A stretch of DNA of 64,000 nt from VXRN01 sp963664365 (GCA_963664365.1 OY761144.1:186001-250000); one strand, 5' to 3'; positions 35,581 through 43,560 are shown, counted from the first letter of the stretch. The notes: generated by a model from the sequence alone, not told the origin. Translations and numbers: made by a program.

Positions 35581-35910
35581 TCAAGAAGATATGCTTGGTC
35601 GCGATCTATAGACAACCTCGGCGGAATCCAAGATCGCCCTTCGCCATAGATGGTTTCGACTTGCCTCAATGCCGCGCCGACTAACTAGGTCCACTTCCCG
35701 TCCGAGTATCGCCCCTAGCTCTTCCTCCATGCGGCTCAGATCGAACAGAGTATGCCGGGCGTGTTTCTTAAAGCTCACTAGCACGTCCACATCACTGTCG
35801 TGTCCAAAGCTGTCATGGAGAGCAGAGCCAAAAAGCGCTAGTTCCGCGATCTCCCACCGCTTGCAGAACGCCACTATCTCGTCTGATGGCAAGTCGGTAC
35901 GTGCGGTCAC
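35581..35910 (-). CDS. Minimal nucleotidyltransferase (MNT/MntA-like)
   Basis: About 109 residues if the GTG at 35910 is used; the open frame goes further up through repeat DNA, and a TTG at 35916 is an alternative. The catalytic pattern is complete: ALFGSALHDSFGHDSDVDVLVSF, i.e. GS-x10-DxD, followed by RREVDLVSRRGIE-like segments. MNT proteins usually pair with a HEPN toxin and AMPylate it, but here the next gene, 46 bases downstream on the same strand, is the giant STAND NTPase. The only HEPN-like gene in the window is 10 kb away. An operon of MNT plus Avs-like NTPase is the plain reading. Confidence 0.75.
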   Translation of the reverse strand: MTARTDLPSDEIVAFCKRWEIAELALFGSALHDSFGHDSDVDVLVSFKKHARHTLFDLSRMEEELGAILGREVDLVSRRGIEASRNHLWRRAILDSAEVVYRSRPSISS

Positions 35911-36084
35911 CTGCAATTTGATCCTAGGGTAACTGGTCGTAGGACTCGATTGGCAGCTTGGTCTGGGATCGTGTACGTCGCGCCATGTCGGTTGGCTCCA
36001 ATCGCTGGATGCGGGCCTTCGGACGGATGCCACAATCTTAACCGCTACGGCGGCCTGTGTGAAGCCTGGCAGATTGGTAGGAGG

Positions 36085-36296
36085 TGTGATCACCCTCACC
36101 CTCACCCTCTCCCTCAAGGGAGTTAAAGGGGGTAGGTATTCACCCTCACCCCAACCCTCTCCCAGAGGGAGAGGGGGCCTGTTGACTAATATTCGTGGTT
36201 GTTTTTGCATTTACCTACCCTTGTCAGCCCTCAAGGGAGAGGGGATATTCGCGCTTGCGTGGCGCGCCCACTAAAGGAACACAGACTCCGGGGGCG
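36085..36296. repeat. Hairpin repeat family R1, complex copy
   Basis: Three stacked or truncated units: ACCCTCTCCCTCAAGGGAGT (about 36104-36123), CCCTCTCCCAGAGGGAGAGGG (about 36155-36175), and CCCTCAAGGGAGAGGGGATA followed by TTCGCGCTTGCGTGGCGCGC (36229-36268). Between the last two is a 50-base unrelated insert. It lies between the nucleotidyltransferase gene and the promoter at 36305 and forms the edge of the STAND NTPase region. Confidence 0.8.
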
Positions 36297-36304
36297 AATT
36301 AGTG

Positions 36305-36333
36305 TTGACACTCGCAAGCGCTTAGTCTATGCT
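36305..36333 (+). promoter_or_regulatory. Consensus sigma-70-type promoter
   Basis: TTGACA at 36305-36310, a 17-base spacer, then TATGCT at 36328-36333. This is the best -35/-10 pair noticed in the window. Transcription would start near 36340 and run into the hairpin at 36387-36429 and a short reading frame, away from the STAND NTPase operon. Confidence 0.7.
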
Positions 36334-36386
36334 TATCTACACATTTAGCATGAGATCATTGTGTTGGTGAGGGTAAGTTTATCGAG

Positions 36387-36429
36387 GCGGTGATTCCGCG
36401 CTAAGCGCTCGGGTTAGCGCATTCACCGC
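36387..36429 (+). ncRNA. Structured RNA or leader hairpin downstream of strong promoter
   Basis: Two nested perfect stems: GCGGTGA (36387-36393) with TCACCGC (36423-36429), and GCGCTAA (36398-36404) with TTAGCGC (36414-36420), separated by a TTCC/AT internal loop and closed by a 9-base loop. Fourteen base pairs in 43 bases, about 50 bases after a consensus promoter. It matches no RNA family that I recognise and has no T-run, so it may be a small RNA or a regulatory leader. Confidence 0.5.
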
Positions 36430-36442
36430 GCCCGGTTCAGGG

Positions 36443-36670
36443 TTGACGACAAGAACGGGACAACGGAGAATTCGGGCTTTGCAGACCACTGCATCCACTA
36501 CCAAGATCAGCACGGAACGTGTCCGCTCAGAACGGGCCGCTCCAACTGTCGCCGCGCCCTTCGTTCACAAGAGGTTCCGGCAGGCTTTGAACCTTCCCCT
36601 GTCGTTCAGGCTGGCCGCCGTCGTTCCGGCGACCGCGGTCGTCGCGCTGGCCCTCATCCTCCAGGCGTAA
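36443..36670 (+). CDS. Possible small single-pass membrane protein
   Basis: 75 residues if a TTG at 36443 is used: basic, Arg/Thr-rich first half, then FRLAAVVPATAVVALALILQA as a C-terminal hydrophobic segment that ends the protein. It follows the promoter at 36305 and the hairpin. No good ribosome site is seen and composition is GC-rich, so it may not be translated. It resembles nothing I recognise. Confidence 0.3.
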   Translation: MTTRTGQRRIRALQTTASTTKISTERVRSERAAPTVAAPFVHKRFRQALNLPLSFRLAAVVPATAVVALALILQA

Positions 36671-36685
36671 CCGCGCCGACGGCGT

Positions 36686-36924
36686 TCAGCCGTCCAAGGC
36701 TGTCTTTCCCGCCTCCATCGTCTCTACGATCGCGTCCACGTCGAACACGCAGCCTCCCCACGTGCCGCCGGAGGCGTGCTGAAGCGCGGGCCGTTCGGCA
36801 GCACGTCCACAATTCGCGGCGTCTGCTTGTTGACGCGGTTCCAGTCGTCCACGCCCATTCGCCTTCGGCCGGCGGCGTGAGCTATGGCGGGGGTGTCCTG
36901 TTCGGGGGCGGTGCGGGTGGTCAT
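36686..36924 (-). pseudogene. Frameshifted small gene downstream of GH32
   Basis: Starting at ATG 36924, one frame gives about 45 sensible residues (including MGVDDWNRVNKQTPRIVDVLPNG) and then turns nonsensical; the neighbouring frame continues as QHASGGTWGGCVFDVDAIVE to a TGA at 36686. Together they look like one protein of about 78 residues broken by a single-base shift near 36785. DDWNRxxxxTPxxxDxxPxG is reminiscent of a dihydroxy-acid-dehydratase-type segment, but this is weak. It lies 46 bases downstream of the GH32 gene. Confidence 0.35.
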
Positions 36925-36970
36925 GGGGCGCTCCGTTTGAGATTTGGCTGGATTCGGGGTATAGGGCTGA

Positions 36971-38536
36971 TCAGTGTCCTTCCAAGTTTTTCAGCTCGGG
37001 CCAGATTGAGCGCATCTGCCAGCAGTCGAGGGACAGCAGCCTGGCGTCGGCGCCTCTGGCGAAGAGCGATACGCCTCGGCTGTCGTCGCGTTCGGGATAT
37101 ACGCGGAGGGTCAGGCACTGCCTGTTGTTGGCGAAGACCTCTATGACGCTGCGGTCAATGAAGATGCGAAGTTCCAGCGGCTCGGATTCGGACATGACGA
37201 TGGGGCCTATCTCTGACGACCGGGCCCAGACGTCGGCCCTCAGCGACGACTCGGACACGTCGATTTGGAGTGAGCTCGTGTTGAATCTGCGGTGATCGTT
37301 GGGGTACAGGGATATGCGCGTCCGCTCCGCGCCATCCGGGGAGCGGAGGACGTACAGGCCGACCTCGCGCGCCGCTCTTGGATCAATGACCGCCCTGATC
37401 TCGACCGCCTTGCCTCCGATGCCGTCAAGTGGTGTTTCGCTGTTCGCGGAAATGTCCATCGACTCGACGGTGCGGTGATCGAACCGGAGCGACTCGATCT
37501 CGGCGACGGGCGCCATTTGGAGCGAGTTGTCGGAGTCCAGCCAGTAGTGACGGGGCAGCGTCATGGTCTGGTCGGTGTCGGGCGAGTCCTTGCCGGTGTG
37601 CATGTTGAAGATGCCCAGGTAGCGGCCCGAATCGTCGATGGTCGCCGAAGACGCGTGCAGACTGCCGACTACCCAGGGGCCGTAGTTCATCCGACCGTGG
37701 GTTTCCGGCGTGAAGCGGTGCGTGGTCTTGTCGTACCTGCCGATGTAGTAACGGCCAGCGCGCTTGTGGCTGAACAGAAGGAGCATGTGCCTGTCGTTGC
37801 CGATGGGCCAGAAGTTGGGGACGGCGCCGTCCTCGCCGGGCTCGGCGAAGAAGGGGTCTTCGAGCATGGGGCCGAGGTACTCCCACTCGGACAGGTCTTT
37901 GGAGCGGAAGATGTGATCGACTCCCACGCCGTTCACGCCGCGGTCTCCGCCCTTGTAGGTTCCGGAGAGGGAGTAGTAGCCGTCGTCTTCCTTCCAGATG
38001 CAGGGGTCGAACACCCGGTATCCGCCCTCGCCCTCTCCCTGATTCGTGCCGGGAATGACGGGGTTGTTGGGGCGCTTTTGCCAGTTCATCAGGAGCGGGT
38101 CGGACGCGGTTGCGATGGCGTTCCCGGACTGTGTCCCATGGTATATCGCGATAACGCGGTCCGGCTCCACGAGCGTCTGTCCGCTGAAGCAGTCGCGCTC
38201 GACGTCGGGGTAGAGCGCCGGGGGCATGTCTCGCCAGTGGACGAGATCGTCGCTGACGGTGTGGCCCCAGTGGACGCGGTCCACGCCCGTCGGCTTGAAC
38301 TGGTAGAACATGTGGTATCGTCCGCGCCACTGGCAGAGGCCGTTGGGGTCGTTCATGTAGCTCTCGGGGGACGAGAAGTGATACAGGGGACGGAAGGGGT
38401 CGGTGGCGGCCAGCCGCCGCCTGGACTCGGCGAACCTGAGCGCCCACTCGTCGGATTCTAGGGCGCTAAGTTGCTTGTCGAGGGTCGAGGGGTAGGTGGG
38501 GGCAGTCAGGTGTTCGTATGGGAGAGGTTGGGTCAT
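36971..38536 (-). CDS. Glycoside hydrolase family 32 (beta-fructosidase/sucrose hydrolase)
   Basis: 521 residues with AGAGGA before the start. Five-blade propeller motifs: YMNDPNGLCQWRGRYHMFYQF (Asp nucleophile in NDPNG), CFSGQTLV, YRVFDPCIWKEDDGYY (transition-state Asp in the place of the RDP motif, here FDP) and EDGAVPNFWPIGN (expected acid/base Glu region; the classic ECP is not kept). A beta-sandwich module follows, ending PLELRIFIDRSVIEVFANNRQCLTLRVYP, the typical GH32 C-terminus. No signal peptide, so it acts on imported sucrose or fructo-oligosaccharides. The altered RDP and ECP motifs leave the exact substrate uncertain. Confidence 0.88.
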   Translation of the reverse strand: MTQPLPYEHLTAPTYPSTLDKQLSALESDEWALRFAESRRRLAATDPFRPLYHFSSPESYMNDPNGLCQWRGRYHMFYQFKPTGVDRVHWGHTVSDDLVHWRDMPPALYPDVERDCFSGQTLVEPDRVIAIYHGTQSGNAIATASDPLLMNWQKRPNNPVIPGTNQGEGEGGYRVFDPCIWKEDDGYYSLSGTYKGGDRGVNGVGVDHIFRSKDLSEWEYLGPMLEDPFFAEPGEDGAVPNFWPIGNDRHMLLLFSHKRAGRYYIGRYDKTTHRFTPETHGRMNYGPWVVGSLHASSATIDDSGRYLGIFNMHTGKDSPDTDQTMTLPRHYWLDSDNSLQMAPVAEIESLRFDHRTVESMDISANSETPLDGIGGKAVEIRAVIDPRAAREVGLYVLRSPDGAERTRISLYPNDHRRFNTSSLQIDVSESSLRADVWARSSEIGPIVMSESEPLELRIFIDRSVIEVFANNRQCLTLRVYPERDDSRGVSLFARGADARLLSLDCWQMRSIWPELKNLEGH

Positions 38537-38546
38537 GGGTTTTCCT

Positions 38547-38846
38547 CTACTCAGGCAGGTTCCGGTCGAGCCAGCGGTTGATTTCGGCTCTTGCCGCTCC
38601 CTCTCGGCTGCGGGCCAGCAGGGGGAATGGCAAGTTCAGGTCCAGGCGCTTATCGGTGACGGTCAATGTACCCTCGAAATTGGCGAAGGGGCTTACGCTG
38701 AAGCGAAAGCTCAGTACGTTGCCGTTCCATGCGCGTGAGACGCCGGAAACCGAGTCTCCGAACTCGTCCATCATCTCCGAGAGCTTGCGGTCCACCCACT
38801 CGATGGCTTCGCGCTCCGTCATGCTGTGCGTTCTAGTGATTCTCAA
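38547..38846 (-). CDS. Polyhydroxyalkanoic acid granule-region-like protein
   Basis: 99 residues. TREEAIEWVDRKL-like helix at the start, then WNGNVLSFRFSVSPFANFEGTLTVTDKRLDLNLPFPLLARSREGAARAEINRWLDRNLPE, matching the short PHA_gran_rgn family found beside phasin and PHA synthase genes. No PHA genes are present here, so the link to storage granules is only by family. Its start overlaps the stop of the aspartic-protease-like gene (ATGA type) and GH32 begins 10 bases downstream, so all are one transcript. Confidence 0.65.
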   Translation of the reverse strand: MRITRTHSMTEREAIEWVDRKLSEMMDEFGDSVSGVSRAWNGNVLSFRFSVSPFANFEGTLTVTDKRLDLNLPFPLLARSREGAARAEINRWLDRNLPE

Positions 38847-39210
38847 GTGTCGTTCCTCATCGCCAGGCCTCGGACGGGTACAAGTCGCTGCCTGACTGGA
38901 TCCACGCCCATAAACGCCGATTCAAGCGCTATCGCCCCCAGAAGTGCTGGTGTTCCCTCATCGTTGAACATGACCGGTGTCATAACTTCCTTTCCCGCGA
39001 CTCGCACCCACGTGTATCCGACTTCCAGCGCCCTGACCTCACCTTGGGCAAACTCAAACAACTCGCTGCTCTCGGGTTCCACGCCTAACTCGCGAAAGAG
39101 CGACGCGGGGCCGATGTCATAGTGGAGCCTGTGTCCACCAGAGCGTCGAGAGTCACCCATCGCTCGCGGGCTGAGTCTCCTATGCTGATCTCTACGCTGA
39201 AAGTTCCCAT
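38843..39210 (-). pseudogene. Retropepsin-like aspartic protease with a frameshift
   Basis: From ATG 39210 (AAGGAGAA upstream) the frame reads MGTFSVEISIGD ... TLDALVDTGSTMTSAP, with the DTG-S active site of single-domain clan AA aspartic proteases. Just after the active site (about 39115) the frame is lost, while the neighbouring frame continues as ASLFRELGVEPESS to VGYTWVRVAGKEVMTPVMF and TPALLGAIALESAF, the expected flap and hydrophobic-hydrophobic-Gly regions. A one-base shift joins the two into about 121 residues. This may be a true pseudogene, a sequencing error, or programmed slippage. Confidence 0.75.
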
Positions 39211-39298
39211 CGGACTTCTCCTTAGACCGCCAGTTGTAGCTTCTGGAACGACCGGACGTTATCGGGTGGAGTCGTATTGTGGCTGTCCACGCAGTGTG

Positions 39299-39523
39299 TC
39301 ATAGCGAAAAGACAGGCACGGAGCGATGACCTTCCGGCTTAGCCTGCTTCCCAACCACGTCGTCCATGGCTTTCAACGCAGCGGGACCAAAAAACACATC
39401 GCCGCATTGGGTACAGACATCGGCGGGAACGTTGCGGAGAAGGTACAAATCACCCTGCCACCGGTGGACGTGTTCAATATGGCGTTGTTCTATTCGGCCT
39501 TTACAGAAAGGACACACGGTCAT
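39299..39523 (-). CDS. YgiT/MqsA-type zinc-finger protein
   Basis: 74 residues with AGGAGGG before the start. Two CxxC pairs, CPFC near the start and CTQC near residue 37, with FFGPAALKAMDDVV after, match the zinc-binding N-terminal domain of MqsA/YgiT antitoxins. The C-terminal helix-turn-helix half of MqsA is absent, as in the many short YgiT proteins that accompany DUF4258-type toxins. No toxin gene is found directly upstream, so it is an orphan here. It is divergent from the LLM oxidoreductase. Confidence 0.75.
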   Translation of the reverse strand: MTVCPFCKGRIEQRHIEHVHRWQGDLYLLRNVPADVCTQCGDVFFGPAALKAMDDVVGKQAKPEGHRSVPVFSL

Positions 39524-39656
39524 TGTGAAACCCTCCTACGCCAATCGTACCATAGCTCGGGATCGGGCCTCGCCGTCAGGATGCTTGCATGTGTACCTAT
39601 GGGATACAATCACCGGGCCGACGGGTATACATCAGCCGAGAATAGGAGAAGGCGAC

Positions 39657-40709
39657 GTGCGATTTGGGGTGTTCTGGCAGGTTCCGGGATTCGTGGGTTC
39701 CAGCGTTCCCCGCAGACACTGGGAGACTATCGAGGAGATAACGCTGGCGGACGAGTTGGGGTTCGAGACGGCATGGCTCGCGGAGTCCAACTTCAACCCG
39801 CCGCGCCCGATGTCCAACCCTCTGATGGTGGCGGCTGCCGCGGGTCAGCACGCCAGGCGCATCAGGTTCGGGACGCTCGCGGCGCAACTTCCGCTGCACC
39901 ACCCGATTCACATGGCGACTCAGGCAGCCACTTGCGACATTCTGACCAATGGCAGGCTGGACCTGTGCCTCGGCGGCAGGTGGGGTTCTCCGGCCGGACA
40001 AGCAGTTGGACATCGGGCGGATATTTCGAGCCAGGAGAGCAGGGACCGGGTCGCCGAGGGGATCGAGCTTATGAAGTTGGCGTGGGCTCAGGAACAGGTC
40101 ACGTTCGAGGGCAAGTACTGGAGCGTCAAGGACCTCGCGATTCTTCCGAGGCCACAGCAGCAGCCTCACCCTCAGATTCTGCTTGCGGCGAACAGCGACG
40201 AGACCTACGCCTACGCCGCGCGTCTGGGCTTGGGTGTGATCGGAACGACGCTGAGCCAGCCGATGCCTCGCATGATAGACAGGCTCAGGGACTTCGAGGA
40301 GGCCAAGTCGAACGACGGCGACGGCCTGCCGCAGCCGTTTCACGTCAACATATCGTTTTTCGTGGGGGAGACGCGAGAGAAGGCGCTCCGCGCGATGGCG
40401 CTGAACTGGCGCGACGAGGACGTGAAGTCGGACGTTCCCGACGCCGACGCATCGACCATCGGCACGTCTAGGCACAGCTTTGCCAGCGGGGTCAGGGACT
40501 GGCAGTCGTGGGACTTAGAGGAGGCGACGCGGCGCTCGGTGTACGACGATCCGGCCGGCTGTGTCGAGCGGCTCAGGCAACTTCAAGCCGACCTGCCGAA
40601 CATGGATCAGTGCATACTTGAGTTCAACCGCCGGGGCCGGATTCCAAGCGAGGAGATCAAGAAGTCTCTGCGGCTGTTCGCGGACAAGGTGATGCCGGAG
40701 TTGTGTTGA
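39657..40709 (+). CDS. LLM-class flavin-dependent oxidoreductase
   Basis: 350 residues from a GTG at 39657 preceded by AGGAGAAGG; the open frame upstream overlaps the YgiT gene and is not coding. Luciferase-like TIM barrel: WETIEEITLADELGFETAWLAESNF, IRFGTLAAQLPLHHPIHMATQAATCDILTNGRLDLCLGGRWG, VTFEGKYWSVKDLAILPRPQQQPHPQILLAANSDET. Members use FMN or F420 for monooxygenation or oxidoreduction of varied substrates. The presence of a F420-type enzyme at 44657 leaves both cofactors possible. Confidence 0.88.
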   Translation: MRFGVFWQVPGFVGSSVPRRHWETIEEITLADELGFETAWLAESNFNPPRPMSNPLMVAAAAGQHARRIRFGTLAAQLPLHHPIHMATQAATCDILTNGRLDLCLGGRWGSPAGQAVGHRADISSQESRDRVAEGIELMKLAWAQEQVTFEGKYWSVKDLAILPRPQQQPHPQILLAANSDETYAYAARLGLGVIGTTLSQPMPRMIDRLRDFEEAKSNDGDGLPQPFHVNISFFVGETREKALRAMALNWRDEDVKSDVPDADASTIGTSRHSFASGVRDWQSWDLEEATRRSVYDDPAGCVERLRQLQADLPNMDQCILEFNRRGRIPSEEIKKSLRLFADKVMPELC

Positions 40710-40844
40710 GGAGTGGGTAGTTTTGGCTGCTGCCAATACACGTGGACTTGGAGAGGCTCCGCGCCTCTAGGGAATGCCTATTGTTGACCTCCTTCGAGCC
40801 AACGTTCATAATTGCCGCATCACCGGATGAAGGGATATTGAGTC

Positions 40845-41990
40845 ATGATTGAATGGCTTGGCATCGGCCATCTTTTCGAGCTTTCCCAGACTGAAGCGAT
40901 TGCGGGCTTCTTAACTCCGCTGGCGATCTTCGCCGCGTTCTTCCTGGCGCAGATCATATTGCCGGGAAGGCGAGTGACCGGCTACGTCATCGATAAAGAG
41001 ACGGGCGAACCCCGCACCTATCGGCTGAACGGCATTCTGGTGTTTTTGATCGCGCTGGCGGTGTGGTGGTTCGGGTCCGATCTCACCGGGATACCGCGCG
41101 ATTGGTTCTACCGGTCCTCGGTCTATGCCGTGGCCGGCGGAACGGTCTTATGCGTCATCTTTTCGATGTTGGCGGTGTTCACCCAGCCGCAAGACGAGGT
41201 GAAGAATCCGATCTTGGCGCTGTGGTTCGGGCGGGCGCTGGAGTTGCCGTTCTTCAACAGCCGCTTCGACGTAAAGATGTATCTCTACGTCGTCGGCGGG
41301 ACGATGTTCTCACTCAACGCACTGTCGGGGGCCGCGTACCACTACGAGCGCTTTGGCGCGGACTCCAATCCGGGGGTCTTCCTTTACGCGGCGTTCTTCA
41401 CGTTCTACATATTCGACTACTTCATCTTCGAGCGCGTCCAACTCTATACCTACGACGTGATCCATGAGAAGCTCGGCTTCATGCTGATCTGGGGCGGCCT
41501 GGTGGTTTACGGATGGATGTTCATCGTCCCGTTGTGGGGCATGGCCGCTCACCCGGACCCCGGATTCTCGCCCGCGTGGACGTATGTGTGGCTGATAGGG
41601 TCGGCCGCGCTGTTCCTGTTGGGATGGGGCATCGGGCGCGGCGCCAACTTGCAGAAGTACACTTTCAAGCGATGGCCGGACCGCAAGTTTCTCGGCATCA
41701 TAGAGCCTAAGTACATTCAGGCGGGCGACCGCAAGATCCTGTACAGCGGCCTTTGGGGAGTAGCCCGGCACTTCAACTACATGGGCGAGGGTTTCCTTGC
41801 CCTCTCAATCGCCCTGGTATTCGGCCACTTCACGAATCCCTGGGCCTGGACCTACTTTGTCTTCGTCGTCACGTTCTTCACCTTCCGTCAACATGGCGAC
41901 GACAAGCTCTGCGCCGAGAAGTACGGCGCCGAAAAGTGGGCAGAGTACCAGGCGCGGGTGAAGTACCGGATCTTTCCCGGCGTTTACTGA
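40845..41990 (+). CDS. ERG24/ERG4-like sterol reductase-family membrane protein
   Basis: 381 residues, nine to ten membrane segments. The C-terminal half has the family signature: LYSGLWGVARHFNYMGEGFLALS, then FRQHGDDKLCAEKYGAEKWAEYQARVKYRIFPGVY, matching delta14/delta7-sterol reductases (RHxNYxGE and the CxxKYGxxWxxYxxxVxYRIxPGxY end). These reduce a ring double bond of sterols with NADPH. In bacteria the family is rare and other members act on isoprenoid or fatty chains, so the substrate is uncertain. No sterol biosynthesis gene is seen nearby. It has its own upstream gap of 135 bases. Confidence 0.8.
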   Translation: MIEWLGIGHLFELSQTEAIAGFLTPLAIFAAFFLAQIILPGRRVTGYVIDKETGEPRTYRLNGILVFLIALAVWWFGSDLTGIPRDWFYRSSVYAVAGGTVLCVIFSMLAVFTQPQDEVKNPILALWFGRALELPFFNSRFDVKMYLYVVGGTMFSLNALSGAAYHYERFGADSNPGVFLYAAFFTFYIFDYFIFERVQLYTYDVIHEKLGFMLIWGGLVVYGWMFIVPLWGMAAHPDPGFSPAWTYVWLIGSAALFLLGWGIGRGANLQKYTFKRWPDRKFLGIIEPKYIQAGDRKILYSGLWGVARHFNYMGEGFLALSIALVFGHFTNPWAWTYFVFVVTFFTFRQHGDDKLCAEKYGAEKWAEYQARVKYRIFPGVY

Positions 41991-42076
41991 GAGGCCGTTC
42001 CGCTTTCGCGGGAATGCTGGGTGAGCCGCGTGCTTGGGGCAGCCGCCTGTCGTCTTCAGGCTAGCGCCGTATCCAC

Positions 42077-42326
42077 ATGATTCTGGTAGATGGCCTGATT
42101 GTTCACCCTCACCCCAACCCTCTCCCTCAAGGGAGAGGGGGTATGCTCTGAATACTTCGAGTGGATCGTCAAAACTAAGTTGAAGCGGTACTAGTACCTT
42201 GTCAATATGATTATGATAGACAGTCTTACGGTTCACCCTCACCCTAGCCCTCTCCCTCAAGGGAGAGGGGATATGCTCGGAATACTTCGAGTGGATCATC
42301 AAAACTAAGTTGAAGCAGTACTAGGG
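42077..42326. repeat. Tandem 130-base repeat containing the R1 hairpin
   Basis: Unit 1 (42077-42206) and unit 2 (42207-42326) share ATGATT-TGRTAGA, the CCCTCTCCCT/AGGGAGAGGG hairpin, then GAATACTTCGAGTGGATC and TCAAAACTAAGTTGAAGC to GTACTAG. They differ at scattered positions. After unit 2 follows CGCGCCTACTAAAGTGACAC, the tail of the R1 family. Together with the GGGCGGGACGCCC motif near 42402 it fills the 436-base gap between the sterol reductase and DRG-motif protein B. Confidence 0.85.
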
Positions 42327-42427
42327 TCACCGCGCCTACTAAAGTGACACAGGCTCGCGTGCATCCAGAGCCGCCTTCTGACGATGGCGTTGGGCGTCGG
42401 CGGGCGGGACGCCCGCGCTCCCAGGGG

Positions 42428-43474
42428 TTAGGAGTCGTCGATGTGGTCCGGGGGGCGGAGCTTGAAGCATCCTTCGGCGGGGTCGAAGTAGAGGCGGTCT
42501 TTGTTGGCAGCCAGGTTGCCCATGGCGCGGGCGAGCATCTCGATTTCTTCGTCGGTGACGTTGGCGTACTCGTAGTACTCGCTTTCAGGGTCGTGGCACT
42601 CGCAGAGGTAATCTTCCGCGCAGTTGGGGCAGGGGCCTTCGTCCTTTTGTTTCATTCCCTCGATGAAGTTTTGGGTCTGGCGGTCGGCCTCCTTCAACTG
42701 CTCGGGCGTCAGCCGGGGGTCGATTTCGGCGGGGCGCCTGAATATCCATTGAGGATCTTCGGCCGGGTCGTAGGGGTCGTATTGGAGGTTGGAGGCGGGG
42801 CCGAGGACGCGGTCGATCATCATCTGTCCCGCGGTGATGCGGTGGCATTGCCTGATAGAGTCGTCTTCGGGGTCGGGTTCGTGGATGGACATGAGTATGT
42901 CGGCGAGCTTTGCGCCGTAGTCGGTGATATGGAGCACGTAATGTTGGGAGTCGCGGATGATGTCCGGGACGAAGCCTTTAGCAAGTTCGGCGGTGGTGAG
43001 TGTCTTGGGCCGCTCGGGGGACTGGGCCGGTCCGAGCATGTCGTCGAGTCTCCGCTCGATCTGGGAGACGAGGTGGGTGGCGGTCCCGGGCGGGGCGTCT
43101 TTGAGGTCCAACGCCGCGGTTTGGCTTTGGTCGGGTTCGTCTGAACTGTTATCGGCTTGATTGTCTGAACTGTGATTTTCGTGATTATGGGATTTCTCTG
43201 ATTGTGGCGGCTCCGGCTCGGGCTGTGGGTCCGGCGCGGGGGCCGGGGCCGGAGCTTGGGGAGTATTCTTGTTGACTTTGCCGAATCCTCTGTCGTAGAG
43301 GATGCGTGTCGCCCTGAGTCGGTCGTAGCCTGTGGCATCGGGGCGGTCTCCGTCGGCGATTTCGAGCAGGTTGTCGAAGACGCGTTGGAGGTCGTCGGAT
43401 ACGTCGCGGATGTACTTGGCGGCGTATCCGGCGAAGGCCGGGCTGATGGTGGACTGTTGGGTTTCGATCTGCAT
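42428..43474 (-). CDS. DRG-motif protein B (paralogue of 6997-7929)
   Basis: 348 residues. Module 1 (about 18-72): YIRDVSDDLQRVFDNLLEIADGDRPDA then RLRATRILYDRGFGKVNK. A Pro/Ala linker and an Asn/Asp/Ser-rich stretch follow. Module 2 (about 165-240): YVLHITDYGAKLADILMSIHEPDPED then HRITAGQMMIDRVLGP. The tail holds a possible zinc knuckle, CPNCAEDYLCEC, then an acidic end. Same plan as the gene at 6997: helix pair, DRG-x-GK, linker, repeat of the module, charged tail. Upstream of both genes are GTGGATGGTGGATAGTGG tracts. Function not recognised; a DNA-binding packaging-like role is one idea from the DRGxGK motif. Confidence 0.6.
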   Translation of the reverse strand: MQIETQQSTISPAFAGYAAKYIRDVSDDLQRVFDNLLEIADGDRPDATGYDRLRATRILYDRGFGKVNKNTPQAPAPAPAPDPQPEPEPPQSEKSHNHENHSSDNQADNSSDEPDQSQTAALDLKDAPPGTATHLVSQIERRLDDMLGPAQSPERPKTLTTAELAKGFVPDIIRDSQHYVLHITDYGAKLADILMSIHEPDPEDDSIRQCHRITAGQMMIDRVLGPASNLQYDPYDPAEDPQWIFRRPAEIDPRLTPEQLKEADRQTQNFIEGMKQKDEGPCPNCAEDYLCECHDPESEYYEYANVTDEEIEMLARAMGNLAANKDRLYFDPAEGCFKLRPPDHIDDS

Positions 43475-43522
43475 GAACGTTAGTATCGCACATGCGGTCT
43501 TGGGATGTCAAGGGGGGATTTT

Positions 43523-43560
43523 TAGTGGATGGTGGATAGTGGATAGTTTTTAGTGGAGGT
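43523..43560. repeat. GTGGATGGTGGATAGTGG tract
   Basis: Short imperfect direct repeats (TAGTGGATGGTGGATAGTGG and TAGTTTTTAGTGGA) immediately upstream of DRG-motif protein B, of the same kind as at 7931-7985 upstream of protein A. The rest of the 238-base gap shows nothing else. Confidence 0.7.

Noticed and set aside
42326..42345. AGGGTCACCGCGCCTACT shared with 43721-43738 as a possible recombination site
   Set aside because: The second copy is simply the end of the EamA coding sequence; 18 matching bases with no other shared flank is not enough.
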